Assembly (NCBI RefSeq): GCF_050281185.1
Contig: NZ_JBNNWS010000002.1
Span: 186,001 to 250,000 of the forward strand
Direction of reading: 5' to 3'
DNA from: Heyndrickxia sp050281185
Lineage (GTDB): Bacteria; Bacillota; Bacilli; Bacillales; Bacillaceae_C
Length of the DNA: 64,000 bases
Part shown: in pieces, positions 43,187 through 51,816 of the stretch
Position numbering within the stretch: position 1 is the stretch's first letter
Layout of the letters: every line of letters starts with the position of its first letter
Notes under the pieces: model-generated
The model's input: the letters and a program-made list of their open reading frames with translations, nothing else
Told to the model about the DNA's origin: nothing
Databases searched by the model: none
Position numbers and translations under genes: made by a program

Positions 43187-43717
43187 CTATAATATCTCAC
43201 CAATCCATTGCTCCAATTGATCCTTATTCATTTCTCCTTCAAAAGCCCTTACCACTTTACCATTTCGATTTATAAAAAAGCTTGCTGGGAGATTATAAAC
43301 TTTGTAGGTATTGTTTACCTTGGATTTCTTATCTTGTGATATTGGGAATGTTAAACCATATTGTTTAATAAATTTATTCACTATAAATTTTGATTCTACT
43401 CCATCATCAATGGAAATTACCTCAAATCCTTGTTTATGGTATTTTTCAAAAGCAGCTTGGATATTAGGCATTTCACGTTTACATGGCTCACACCAAGTTC
43501 CCCAAAAATTAATAAGCACTGCTTTTCCTTTGAAATCACTCAATTGAAAGGATTCACCTTTAAGAGTTTCCAATTCAAAATTCGGTGCAGTTTTCCCTAC
43601 CGTTACTTTTCCTTTATTGTCTTTAGTAAGGTTTTGATATAATGTATAGCCAACCATTCCAAAAAGCAAAACTAGAATCAATGTTCGAATCAATAGTCTT
43701 TTCTTTTTATTCTTCAA
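43187..43717 (-). CDS. resA: ResA-like membrane-anchored thiol-disulfide oxidoreductase
   Basis: I start at TTG 43717 (M-K-N-K-K-K-R-L-L-I-R-T), six bases after GAGGTG; this matches the N-terminus of B. subtilis ResA, while ATG 43741 lacks a site. The 176-residue protein has one anchor helix (about 9-26) and an outer thioredoxin-like domain with WGTWCEPCKREMP (Cys76, Cys79). ResA reduces apocytochrome c before haem attachment. The resB-resC partners normally downstream are not here; tyrS is upstream on the same strand. A StoA-like role in spore cortex is the alternative. Confidence 0.85.
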   Translation of the reverse strand: MKNKKKRLLIRTLILVLLFGMVGYTLYQNLTKDNKGKVTVGKTAPNFELETLKGESFQLSDFKGKAVLINFWGTWCEPCKREMPNIQAAFEKYHKQGFEVISIDDGVESKFIVNKFIKQYGLTFPISQDKKSKVNNTYKVYNLPASFFINRNGKVVRAFEGEMNKDQLEQWIGEIL

Positions 43718-43801
43718 CCTCGTCACCTCAGAAATATACATTTATAATCCTATCTTATAAGATTAACACTGTTGAAAAAGAAGAATTTTGTGTAGGTATT
43801 G

Positions 43802-45046
43802 TTACATTTTTAATTTCACAAATTTACGCTTCCCTACTTGAACGACCATTTCATTTTCCACCGAAATATTTTCATGGATGTCAGTTACTTTTTCCCCATT
43901 AATTCTGACACCGCCATTTTGAATCATTTTTCGGGATTCACCTTTTGAAGTTTGTAATTTTAACTCGACGAGCAGATCAATGATTCCAATTTGATCTCCC
44001 CCTACCCATTCAATTGCCGGAATATCCTCGGGAAGTTCACCCTTTTGAAAAATCTGTTTAAAATTTCCCTCTGCTCTTTTTGAGGCCTCTATTCCATGGT
44101 ACATTTTGACGATGGTTTTACTTAAAAGCATTTTAGCATCTCTTGGGTGTAGATTACCTTTTTCAAGATCCTCGTTAATCTTCTTTTTCTCATCAAGTGA
44201 TAAATCAGTTGCAAGTTCAAAATATTTAATCATAAGCTCATCAGGGACGGACATCGCTTTCCCAAACATTTCATTCGGTTCTTCATCTACACCAATGTAA
44301 TTGTTTTTAGACTTAGACATTTTCTCTATACCGTCTAGCCCTTCAAGTAATGGCAATAGAATAACAACCTGTTTTTCCTTTCCGAAGTGCTCCTGCAAAT
44401 GTCTTCCCATTAACACATTAAAATGCTGGTCATTTCCGCCTAATTCAATATCACTTTCAAGAGCAACTGAATCGTAGCCTTGCATTAACGGATAGAAGAA
44501 CTCATGAAGAGAAATGGGTTTTCCTGAAGAATATCGTTCTGAGAAATCATTTCTTTCAAGTAATCTCGCAACCGTAATACTGCCGGCTAAATGAATAATA
44601 CTCTCCAAATTAAGTTTAGATAACCACTCTGAGTTATAGTGCAGCTCAACCTTTTCCGTATTCAGCACTTTGCCAAACTGTTCAAAATAGGTTTTTGCAT
44701 TATGCTTTACTTCTTCATCAGTTAATTGTTTTCTCGCAGCCGACTTACCAGTTGGATCGCCAATTTTCCCTGTAAAGTCGCCAATTATTAGCTGTATGAT
44801 ATGTCCATTGTCCTGAAATTGTTTCAATTTATTTAATACGACCGTATGGCCAAGATGCACATCCGGTGCCGATGGATCCAAACCTAGCTTTACCTTTAAT
44901 GGGACTTCATTAAAGATTGATTTAGCAATTTTATTTTTCAACTCTATAGCAGGAAGAATTTCTTGAACCCCAGTTGAATAAATTTCAAACTGCCTTTCCA
45001 TTTCTTTTCTCTGATTGTTTGATAATTTATCAATAAAGTTTTCCAT
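43802..45046 (-). CDS. tyrS: Tyrosyl-tRNA synthetase, TyrZ type
   Basis: I start at ATG 45046 (M-E-N-F-I-D-K-L), after GAGGAGG; the frame extends 12 codons further upstream into the T-box terminator region. The 414-residue class I enzyme charges tRNA-Tyr. The HIGH motif is HLGHTVVLNKL and the KMSKS motif is KMSKSKNNYIG. An S4-like RNA-binding domain (GGVRINGEKV) forms the C-terminus. Length and motifs fit the TyrZ/TyrS2 form rather than the 422-residue TyrS of B. subtilis. It is controlled by the tyrosine T-box upstream. Confidence 0.95.
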   Translation of the reverse strand: MENFIDKLSNNQRKEMERQFEIYSTGVQEILPAIELKNKIAKSIFNEVPLKVKLGLDPSAPDVHLGHTVVLNKLKQFQDNGHIIQLIIGDFTGKIGDPTGKSAARKQLTDEEVKHNAKTYFEQFGKVLNTEKVELHYNSEWLSKLNLESIIHLAGSITVARLLERNDFSERYSSGKPISLHEFFYPLMQGYDSVALESDIELGGNDQHFNVLMGRHLQEHFGKEKQVVILLPLLEGLDGIEKMSKSKNNYIGVDEEPNEMFGKAMSVPDELMIKYFELATDLSLDEKKKINEDLEKGNLHPRDAKMLLSKTIVKMYHGIEASKRAEGNFKQIFQKGELPEDIPAIEWVGGDQIGIIDLLVELKLQTSKGESRKMIQNGGVRINGEKVTDIHENISVENEMVVQVGKRKFVKLKM

Positions 45047-45069
45047 AATAATACCTCCTCTTTTTTTCC

Positions 45070-45312
45070 AATAAAAAACCACGCCCCTAAAAAAGGGACG
45101 TGGTTAACGAACACGCGGTACCACCCTAATTGAAGACATTACTCTTCCACTCAAACGTATAACGGTACGTCCGTTCTTTGCTACTCAAAATTCACAAAGA
45201 AAGTTCAAGGAGGTAATTCGCATTTATCTATGTGCTGATTTCCACCTGCCATCAGCTCTCTTTTACAGTGAGATAAAATACTACTAATTCCTGTCATTAC
45301 TTTTAAATATTT
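45070..45312 (-). promoter_or_regulatory. T-box riboswitch, tyrosine specifier (tyrS leader)
   Basis: On the minus strand AGGGTGGTACCGCG lies at plus 45113-45126. It is followed by terminator stem AACCACGTCCC/GGGGCGTGGTT and six T residues (about 45075-45108). The specifier loop reads GAAT-TAC-C; the tyrosine codon TAC is plus 45213-45215. T after TGG fits the A73 discriminator of tRNA-Tyr. The terminator directly precedes the tyrS ribosome site, unlike the two T-boxes separated from their genes by repeats. Confidence 0.94.
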
Positions 45313-45349
45313 CTACTATCATAGCGAAATCCTATAAAGATTTCAACTC

Positions 45350-45502
45350 CTATTTAGTATTATTTTTTGAATTATCCGGAGAATTTATCTCGAAAAACTC
45401 ATAAAAATCCATTACAAATTCAGCTTTGTCTTTCAATGCCAGTTTTGCTAAGATAATCTCAATAATACATAGACATATTAAAATCAAAGGTCCAACGATC
45501 AT
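45350..45502 (-). CDS. Small membrane protein, 50 residues, unknown
   Basis: The start ATG 45502 has an excellent ribosome site, AAAGGAGG, eight bases upstream. The product opens MIVGPLILICLCIIEIILAK, a single membrane helix (about 3-20), then a charged tail with AEFVMDFYEFFEIN and ends in an Asn/Lys-rich stretch. I do not recognise it. It is divergent from a LacI-family gene; a perfect 14-base palindrome lies between them, so both may share control. Its length and spacing make a real gene likely, but there is no homology evidence here. Confidence 0.6.
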   Translation of the reverse strand: MIVGPLILICLCIIEIILAKLALKDKAEFVMDFYEFFEINSPDNSKNNTK

Positions 45503-45540
45503 TTCAGCATCCTCCTTTACTTACAAAAAAATGTAATAGA

Positions 45541-45554
45541 TGAAACGCGTTTCA
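45541..45554. promoter_or_regulatory. LacI-type operator palindrome
   Basis: TGAAACGCGTTTCA is a perfect 14-base palindrome in the 91-base divergent region. It resembles a CcpA cre site but has GC, not CG, at the centre, so autoregulation by the adjacent LacI protein is more likely than CcpA control. Confidence 0.6.
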
Positions 45555-45593
45555 GGTCAAGAGGAAAATTAATATAGAAGGGAAATTTTAGAT

Positions 45594-46571
45594 ATGGCAA
45601 ATATTCGTGAAATCGCTAAGCTTGCAGGAGTATCTATTACTACGGTTTCAAGAGTATTAAATAACCATCCATATGTTAGCGAAGAAAAGAAAGAGGCTGT
45701 TCATAGAGCAATTGAAACCTTGAACTATAAAAGAAATATACATGCACTCCATTTATCAAAAGGCTCATCAAACATGGTTGGTGTGGTTATCCCTACTATT
45801 AATCATCCGTATTTTAGTAGTATAGTGGAGGGAATCGCAGATGAAGCGATGAAGCACGATCTTCAATTAGTGTTGTTTCAAACAAATTATGAAACTACGA
45901 AAGAAATTGATTCACTAGAATTATTAAGAGGTCAATTAATCGACGGTCTTATTTTTTGTTCTAGAGCGATTTCTTATGATGTGTTATTAGAATATAAATC
46001 GTACGGTCCAATCATTCTTTGTGAAGATTCTGACCAAAGTGACTTTCCATCTATCAGCATCCCACACAAAGAAGCATTTCAGTTTGGCATGGAATATTTA
46101 ATTTCAAAAGGACATAGTAAAATTGCTTATACACTTGGAAGATTAGAAGGTCCTAACAGTTTAAAGCGTAGAAAAGCATATGCAAGTATGATGAAGAGAA
46201 TAAATCAAAGTATACATAATGACTGGATATTTGATGAATGTTTAACGATCAATGACGGGACACAAATTGTCGATAAGTATAAGGAATTAAAAGAAAAACC
46301 TACTGCTTTTCTTGTGACAAATGACCAAGTGGCTGCTGGATTAAAATTAGCTGCTGATGAGCTACGATTAAAAATTCCGCAAGATATCGCCATTCTAAGC
46401 TTTGACAATCAGCCTATTTCACAAATTCTAGGTATTTCTACGATTGAAATTCAAACGAAGGAAATTGGACGTATAGCAATAAAATCAGTCATACAATTCG
46501 AGGAAATAATAAAAAAGAAAAAGAATAAAATCTTACTGCCTTTTACATTAATTGAACGATCAACCGTATAG
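45594..46571 (+). CDS. LacI family transcriptional regulator
   Basis: The 325-residue protein has the LacI helix-turn-helix at the extreme N-terminus (NIREIAKLAGVSITTVSRVL, then NNHPYVSE) with the hinge helix region near 50-58. The periplasmic-binding-like sensor domain starts at about 60 (GVVIPTINHPYFSSIVEGIAD). Such proteins usually respond to a sugar. No sugar gene lies in the window near it. AGAAGGG precedes ATG 45594 with long spacing. The only neighbour on the shared promoter is a small membrane protein gene, so its targets may be elsewhere. Confidence 0.92.
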   Translation: MANIREIAKLAGVSITTVSRVLNNHPYVSEEKKEAVHRAIETLNYKRNIHALHLSKGSSNMVGVVIPTINHPYFSSIVEGIADEAMKHDLQLVLFQTNYETTKEIDSLELLRGQLIDGLIFCSRAISYDVLLEYKSYGPIILCEDSDQSDFPSISIPHKEAFQFGMEYLISKGHSKIAYTLGRLEGPNSLKRRKAYASMMKRINQSIHNDWIFDECLTINDGTQIVDKYKELKEKPTAFLVTNDQVAAGLKLAADELRLKIPQDIAILSFDNQPISQILGISTIEIQTKEIGRIAIKSVIQFEEIIKKKKNKILLPFTLIERSTV

Positions 46572-46678
46572 AGTTTACTGGATTGTATTTACAAGTACAG
46601 TCACCTTTTTGTAGTTTAAGTTTTACTTTTACAGCCAGACTTCCCCTCCTTTCGAGGAATTTCTCGGGAAATATTTCT

Positions 46679-47215
46679 TTATTCGACAAATGTTTTTGAA
46701 GAGATTCTATGTAGATATTCATTTAGTTCCTTCTTATTTTTTAACGTTATAATGGTCTTTCTCCCCCCTATCAATTGAAAAGCTTTAAAGTTATTATTTA
46801 TGTTTTTCTTACGTGGATAATATGTTGTTATAATAAATTTAATAAATTCCCAATCGATTTTTTCCTTGCAGCCTTCTGCCATATCGGGGCGGGTTCTTCC
46901 GATGTTCTTCAACCATCTTGTTACAACACGATACAAACAAACATATAATGGAAGTTCTAGATAAATAATTGTGTCTGCCTTTTCTGCACGGATATCATAA
47001 GTAGACGTATAATTCCCCTCAATAATCCATTGATCTTCTTCTACCATTTTCTTCTGTGCATTTCGAAACTCCTCTAAAGGAGCCTGGATCCACCCTGGTT
47101 TCCAAAAGTAAGCATCCAAATGATACACTGGTAAACTCAAGTTTTCTCCTAACTTTCTAGCAAAAGTGGACTTTCCGACGCCTGCCGAAACCCCTATTAC
47201 CATAATACGTTTCAT
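46679..47215 (-). CDS. P-loop ATPase, FlaR/topology modulation protein family
   Basis: I start at ATG 47215 (M-K-R-I-M-V-I-G), after AAAGGGGAT; upstream in-frame codons lack a site. The 178-residue protein has Walker A GVSAGVGKSTFAR (about 8-20) and the family stretch YHLDAYFWKPGW, then WIIEGNYTSTYDIRAEKAD and TIIYLELPLYVCLYRVV. It belongs to the adenylate-kinase-like group annotated as topology modulation or FlaR. Related proteins may phosphorylate small substrates; the exact reaction is unknown. It converges on the LacI gene and stands alone. Confidence 0.85.
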   Translation of the reverse strand: MKRIMVIGVSAGVGKSTFARKLGENLSLPVYHLDAYFWKPGWIQAPLEEFRNAQKKMVEEDQWIIEGNYTSTYDIRAEKADTIIYLELPLYVCLYRVVTRWLKNIGRTRPDMAEGCKEKIDWEFIKFIITTYYPRKKNINNNFKAFQLIGGRKTIITLKNKKELNEYLHRISSKTFVE

Positions 47216-47490
47216 CCATATATCCCCTTTTAATGTTTTTTCAGCATAATAAAAGATATTTTTCCGAAGATTCATTGTATTCAAGAATATACATATTACC
47301 AAATGCACTCTCAATAATCAATTCATTACATAATAGATTTTTCGAAAAAGTAAGTAAAAAATGCATGCGCCGCACGAAATTTCCTTAACAATAATCATTT
47401 TGCAGTGGCCTATTTCTTTAATTTAGTAATTTGAAACCTTCTTAAACCATTTCCGTATAATTAACATATATATTACTTGGGGTGATGATA

Positions 47491-47895
47491 ATGGGAGAAA
47501 TGTTTGACACGGGGGATTTATTATTCAGCTTTGTCCCTATATTTATTGGACTAGTATTTATTATAGTTATTGGAACAATTATAATAAGCGCAATTAAGGG
47601 AGTTAGCCAATGGAGAAAAAACGAACAGTCTCCGCGTCTCTCGGTACCGGCAATTGTAAAAGCAAAACGAACCAATGTAAGTAGACATACACACCATAAT
47701 GACAATGGTTTCGACAATCACAGTACTTCTACTTCTTACTACGTTACATTTGAATTTGATAGTGGAGACCGTTCTGAGTTCCATGTGTCTGGTAAGGAAT
47801 TTGGTCTGCTTGCAGAAGGTGATTCTGGTACTTTAACCTTTCAAGGAACAAGATATCTTGGATTTGAAAGGAAATATGAGATAGAAACGATGTAA
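47491..47895 (+). CDS. DUF2500 family membrane-anchored protein
   Basis: I start at ATG 47491 (M-G-E-M-F-D-T), six bases after GGGGTG. The 134-residue protein has one N-terminal membrane helix (about 13-35) and a soluble region with PRLSVPAIVKAKRTNVSR, a His/Asn-rich linker (HTHHNDNGFDNHS), YYVTFEFDSGDRSEFHVSG and GDSGTLTFQGTRYLGFER. This order is the DUF2500 pattern. Function is unknown. It is a single gene ending at a bidirectional terminator. Confidence 0.88.
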   Translation: MGEMFDTGDLLFSFVPIFIGLVFIIVIGTIIISAIKGVSQWRKNEQSPRLSVPAIVKAKRTNVSRHTHHNDNGFDNHSTSTSYYVTFEFDSGDRSEFHVSGKEFGLLAEGDSGTLTFQGTRYLGFERKYEIETM

Positions 47896-47935
47896 ATTAA
47901 TACTGTTTTGGCGAAGATTGTCCTTTCACATATCC

Positions 47936-47982
47936 AAAAAGAATGATAGCCACTTATAAAAAGTGAACCATCATTCTTTTTT
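47936..47982. terminator. Bidirectional terminator between DUF2500 gene and the Bce-type permease gene
   Basis: AAAAAGAATGAT...ATCATTCTTTTT with an inner CACTT/AAGTG pairing; A and T runs on the two sides. Confidence 0.88.
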
Positions 47983-47985
47983 CTA

Positions 47986-49896
47986 TTATATCAATGATTT
48001 TCTTAAATTCTTCAAGTAACGGTAGCGAATAGCAAAGAAATAAATGAGCTGTGCAATCAAAAATCCTGCTAAAACGATAAGCACTTCTTTTGCAATTGAA
48101 ATCGGATAAAAACTTTGCAATGCCATAAACGCAAATGCACTGTGAACAAATGCTACTACAATTGGGACGAAGAAAAGCAATGCAAGCTGACGAGTAACAA
48201 TTCTATTTAATTCCCGATCCGTTAATCCTACCTTTGTGATCGTTAAATAAAGTCGTCTGTCATAATCTAAATCAGCATAAAGTCTGAAGTATAGAAAGCT
48301 GCCCGCCGCGATAAAGAAGACGGCACCAATTAACAATGCAACGAACAACATCATTTTAAACATACTCATTTGATTTTCATAAATCGTTCCACTAACTGTC
48401 ATTGCATAAGGACTACCTTCAGACCCAAACTTCATTCCATTATCGACTAAATTTTTCGAGATTCCGGCTGTTTTCTCCATATTATCTACATAAAAACCAG
48501 TAAACATATTTATCTTTGCCGGTTTAATTTTTTTGTAAAGCTCATCACTTACTACTAATCCTGCATTTTGGTAAGTCGCATTTGAAAGTACAACATGCTT
48601 GGTCATTTTATCCGCATTAACCTTTAATTGATCCTGCTTTAAAGTATACGTAGCGGTTCTTTCAGACATTATAACCATATTTGACAGAAGCATAGAGAGT
48701 GCTTTATTTCCCTGTATTGGCTTTTCGGTAAATTCAAAATCTGCAGCCTTTGCTATTTTTTTGTAATCCGAAAAAGAAATTAAATATAATTTTTCAGGTG
48801 GATATTTATCTGTTGATTTTGCAACCTCCACCACTTTTATTGGAGTTTGAAGAATCGTATATGTTAAGTTTCTTTCTTTTAACTCTTTTTCAATTTGTTG
48901 TATATTTTGCTTTTGCATAGGTGAGTTATCAAGTGCTAAGTAACTGATTTCTGCAGGATAGTCTGCCTCTACCTGCTTATTCATTACATTCATGGAAGCT
49001 AACGTTCCAATCGCACAAAAAGCGACTGTTGATACGATCGTTACCATGAAAAACATACGTGCATTATCCTTTAAACGGTATGCAAGTGATGAAATTGTAA
49101 CCAAATTTGTCCGCTTCCAAAATAATGAACGATTTTTTTGGAGCAATTTTGTCATGAATACGGATAGCTGAGTAAAAAAGAAATATGTTCCAACAATAGT
49201 CATACCGATAACTGGTAGCATGCGCCACAATAGCGACTGCATCGTCGCTGTTGCTGCTAAGTAATAGCTTGTAATAAGCAGAATGGCTGACAAAAGAGAT
49301 AACAAGATAGACACTTTTGGTTCCTTTTTAGGTTTTTCCCCTGCTTGAAAAAGATCAATTAACTTATTCACTTTTAATAGAATAGTTGTAAACAAAGAAA
49401 TGCAGAAAAATAAAACAAGAAAAGCACCGATTGTTAATATTAATACAGTAGAAGACAATACAAATGGCAGTGGATCAATACCGATCATTTTTGATCCTAT
49501 CAGTAAAAATAGCTTTCCAGTAAGCATTCCTAAACCAATACCGACAATAATTGCGCCTATACCGATTAACATATTTTCTAAAAATACCATCCGATTTAAC
49601 TGTCCTCTAGTCATACCATGCATCATTAATATCCCAAATTCACGTTTTCGAGACTTTAAGAATGTACTTACAGAATAGAGAACAAACATAAATGAAAATA
49701 CATACATAATGATCTCAGCTGCTATCATTAATTGAACAGCAAGCGAAGCAGTAACTCCACTTTTTATATTGGGGTGGAAAATAAAAAGTGCATAAACAAA
49801 GAAAATTAATACTGAAAAGGCACTGCTTAGAAAATAAGCGGCATATGTCCGTTTATTACGGACAACATTTCTATATACGAACTGTGGAAAGGTCAC
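47986..49896 (-). CDS. Bce-type ABC transporter permease (BceB/YxdM-like)
   Basis: Start GTG 49896, seven bases after AGGAGGGG. The 636-residue protein has ten predicted helices: FtsX-like domains at both ends and a large outer domain (about 300-510) between helices 7 and 8. The N-terminus FPQFVYRNVVRNKRTYAAYF and helix block SRKREFGILMMHGMTRGQLNRM are typical of BceB/YtsD/YxdM. Such permeases detect and remove peptide antibiotics (bacitracin, lantibiotics, defensins) and signal to the partner kinase. It overlaps the ATPase gene by 26 bases. The inducing compound is unknown. Confidence 0.93.
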   Translation of the reverse strand: MTFPQFVYRNVVRNKRTYAAYFLSSAFSVLIFFVYALFIFHPNIKSGVTASLAVQLMIAAEIIMYVFSFMFVLYSVSTFLKSRKREFGILMMHGMTRGQLNRMVFLENMLIGIGAIIVGIGLGMLTGKLFLLIGSKMIGIDPLPFVLSSTVLILTIGAFLVLFFCISLFTTILLKVNKLIDLFQAGEKPKKEPKVSILLSLLSAILLITSYYLAATATMQSLLWRMLPVIGMTIVGTYFFFTQLSVFMTKLLQKNRSLFWKRTNLVTISSLAYRLKDNARMFFMVTIVSTVAFCAIGTLASMNVMNKQVEADYPAEISYLALDNSPMQKQNIQQIEKELKERNLTYTILQTPIKVVEVAKSTDKYPPEKLYLISFSDYKKIAKAADFEFTEKPIQGNKALSMLLSNMVIMSERTATYTLKQDQLKVNADKMTKHVVLSNATYQNAGLVVSDELYKKIKPAKINMFTGFYVDNMEKTAGISKNLVDNGMKFGSEGSPYAMTVSGTIYENQMSMFKMMLFVALLIGAVFFIAAGSFLYFRLYADLDYDRRLYLTITKVGLTDRELNRIVTRQLALLFFVPIVVAFVHSAFAFMALQSFYPISIAKEVLIVLAGFLIAQLIYFFAIRYRYLKNLRKSLI

Positions 49897-50641
49897 GACT
49901 ATCCCCTCCTAACAAGGCAAGCATATCAATGATTTTTTGGAAAAACGCTTGGCGGTTATCTCCACGGTAAATTTCATTATAAAGCTGTCCATCTTTAATA
50001 AAAATGACTCTATGACAGTAGCTTGCAGAAACCGCATCATGCGTTACCATTAATGCTGTCGCACCATCCTCTCTATTGATAGATGTTAATGTTTCCATTA
50101 CATCTTTTGCTGCCTTTGAATCTAGGTTACCAGTTGGCTCGTCAGCTAATATTAGTGATGGTCTATGAATAATTGATCGTGCAATGGCTGTCCTTTGCAT
50201 TTGTCCACCTGAAATTTCAAACGTTCTTTTCTTTAAAATGTGATCAATGCCTAGCTTTTTCGTTACTTCCTTAAGCTTTCTATCCATTTCACGTACACTT
50301 TCTCCATCAAGAGTAAGTGGAAGAACGATATTTTCTTCTACAGTTAATGTGTCTAACAAATTAAAATGCTGAAAAACAAAACCTAGTTCATGACGTCTAA
50401 ATAACGCTGTTTCTTTTCGGTTAAGTACATGAGGATTTTTCCCATTAATAATGATTTCCCCAGATGTTGGTTTATCAATCGTTGCAATTAAGTTTAAGAG
50501 TGTCGTCTTACCACTCCCAGATGGTCCCATAATCCCAACAAATTCACCTTTTTCAATGGAGAAATTAATATTATCCAATGCTTTATGCGCTACTTTACCT
50601 TCATATATCTTTTCAATATGCCTCACATCTAATATTGACAT
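49871..50641 (-). CDS. Bce-type ABC transporter ATPase (BceA/YxdL-like)
   Basis: I start at ATG 50641, eight bases after GGAG; ATG 50644 and GTG 50650 are alternatives. The 256-residue MacB-type ATPase has Walker A GPSGSGKTTLLN (about 38-49), Q-loop FVFQHFNLLDTLTVEENI, signature ISGGQMQRTAIARS and Walker B LILADEPTGNLDS. It drives the permease encoded downstream. A BceR-type inverted repeat lies about 80 bases upstream of the start, so the pair should be induced by the regulator encoded further upstream on the same strand. Confidence 0.95.
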   Translation of the reverse strand: MSILDVRHIEKIYEGKVAHKALDNINFSIEKGEFVGIMGPSGSGKTTLLNLIATIDKPTSGEIIINGKNPHVLNRKETALFRRHELGFVFQHFNLLDTLTVEENIVLPLTLDGESVREMDRKLKEVTKKLGIDHILKKRTFEISGGQMQRTAIARSIIHRPSLILADEPTGNLDSKAAKDVMETLTSINREDGATALMVTHDAVSASYCHRVIFIKDGQLYNEIYRGDNRQAFFQKIIDMLALLGGDSRDLSTVRI

Positions 50642-50722
50642 CATTTTCACTCCTGTTCGATTTGTATCTTCATTCTATCTGAAAACCACCTTCCCAAACT
50701 ATGTCCCAAACTTACAGTTAGC

Positions 50723-50736
50723 TTACACAATTGTAA
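50723..50736 (-). promoter_or_regulatory. BceR-type binding site upstream of the ABC genes
   Basis: On the minus strand TTACA-ATTG-TGTAA matches the known BceR-family operator TnACA-N4-TGTAA exactly. It lies about 82 bases before the ATPase start. CTTACAAGGAAAAC and AACTGTAAG nearby add possible half sites. Confidence 0.75.
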
Positions 50737-50798
50737 GGTTGCAGTTTTCCTTGTAAGTGTCCACCTCACATGGAAAAAAGATTGAAATGTCCACAAAC

Positions 50799-50845
50799 GG
50801 TGTCAGGCACTATGTGTAAAATTACACATAGTGCCTGACGTTTTT
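50799..50845. terminator. Perfect 18-bp hairpin between bceRS-like and bceAB-like genes
   Basis: GTCAGGCACTATGTGTAA (50802-50819) is the exact complement of 50822-50839 with a two-base loop. The T-run lies on the plus side, so termination of the minus-strand bceRS transcript would be weaker. The GTGTCAGGCAC motif recalls hairpins common in Bacillaceae intergenic regions. Confidence 0.75.
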
Positions 50846-51816
50846 TAGAAGAGGAGGCGAACTGTGGTGCCTTGGTTGATGGTTGATTCTATTTCAATGC
50901 GGTGGCCTAGCTTTTCACATATTTGCTTGACGAGGAATAGGCCCATTCCTGTTGATTCTTGGAAGTTTCGGCCGTTTTCACCTGTGAAATAGGGAGTGAA
51001 CACACGAGGTAAATCACTTTCAGGTATTCCGACACCCTCATCTTGAATTTCCAACACCGTTTTGATACCTCGGATTTCACTTCGGAAGTAAATTTTCCGA
51101 TTTTCTTCCACTGTGTATCGAATCGCATTTGTTATTAATTGATTGATGACGAACGACAGCCATTTTTCGTCTGTTGCAATGAATAACTTCTCATCAATTT
51201 GGACCGCTGGAAACACACGCTTCCGAATAAATAAACGTTTTTGACTAGATATAACGGAGCGAACAACACGTTCTAACTGGAGATTCTCTACATAGAAATC
51301 TCGTTCAAATGTATCGAGTCTTGCTGTATATAGAACCGTTTCCAATCCTTTTTTTAGTCGATCCAGCTCGTCACCAATTGCTGCAAAACGAGGATCATCC
51401 TCCTCTTGAATCATTAAATGAATGACAGATACAGGTGTTTTCATTTGATGTACCCATTGATTAATAAACTGAACATGTCCTTCAAGTTTATATTTATAAT
51501 TGTGTAAGTCAGTTCGATAATGCTGAAATTGACCTAACAGAAGCTCTTGCAAGCCTTCTGATAATGGTGTTTGTTGAACTTCATTAATAAACTCATCGAC
51601 ACGAGTAAGTGGATTCTCCAACCTTTTATAAAATGAGCGATTAGATAAATAGCGAAAAATTAAATATCCAATCAGGAGGCAGCCACTTAATAATGCCGTA
51701 TATAAAATAGTCATGATATTTTGAAAGCCGCCTAGCCAATAGATCAGTGAAACGACAAAAATTTGAAGCAAATATATAAAAATGAGCGGAAGCTGCTCAC
51801 GAAAAAAAAGTTTCAT
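50845..51816 (-). CDS. Bce-type intramembrane-sensing histidine kinase (BceS/YxdK-like)
   Basis: The 323-residue kinase has two N-terminal helices (about 9-28 and 34-54) with almost no outer loop, the mark of intramembrane-sensing kinases. The phosphoacceptor is QWVHQMKTPVSVIHL (His123), where the QMKTP form is typical of BceS. HATPase boxes are QLITNAIRY and DEGVGIPESDLPRVFTPYFTG, then STGMGLFLVKQICEKLGH. It senses antibiotic through the cognate transporter, not directly. ATG 51816 overlaps the regulator stop as ATGA. Confidence 0.95.
   Translation of the reverse strand: MKLFFREQLPLIFIYLLQIFVVSLIYWLGGFQNIMTILYTALLSGCLLIGYLIFRYLSNRSFYKRLENPLTRVDEFINEVQQTPLSEGLQELLLGQFQHYRTDLHNYKYKLEGHVQFINQWVHQMKTPVSVIHLMIQEEDDPRFAAIGDELDRLKKGLETVLYTARLDTFERDFYVENLQLERVVRSVISSQKRLFIRKRVFPAVQIDEKLFIATDEKWLSFVINQLITNAIRYTVEENRKIYFRSEIRGIKTVLEIQDEGVGIPESDLPRVFTPYFTGENGRNFQESTGMGLFLVKQICEKLGHRIEIESTINQGTTVRLLF

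Noticed and set aside
45541..45554. A CcpA cre site
   Set aside because: The central dinucleotide is GC rather than CG, so it does not fit the cre consensus. A dedicated LacI operator explains it better.
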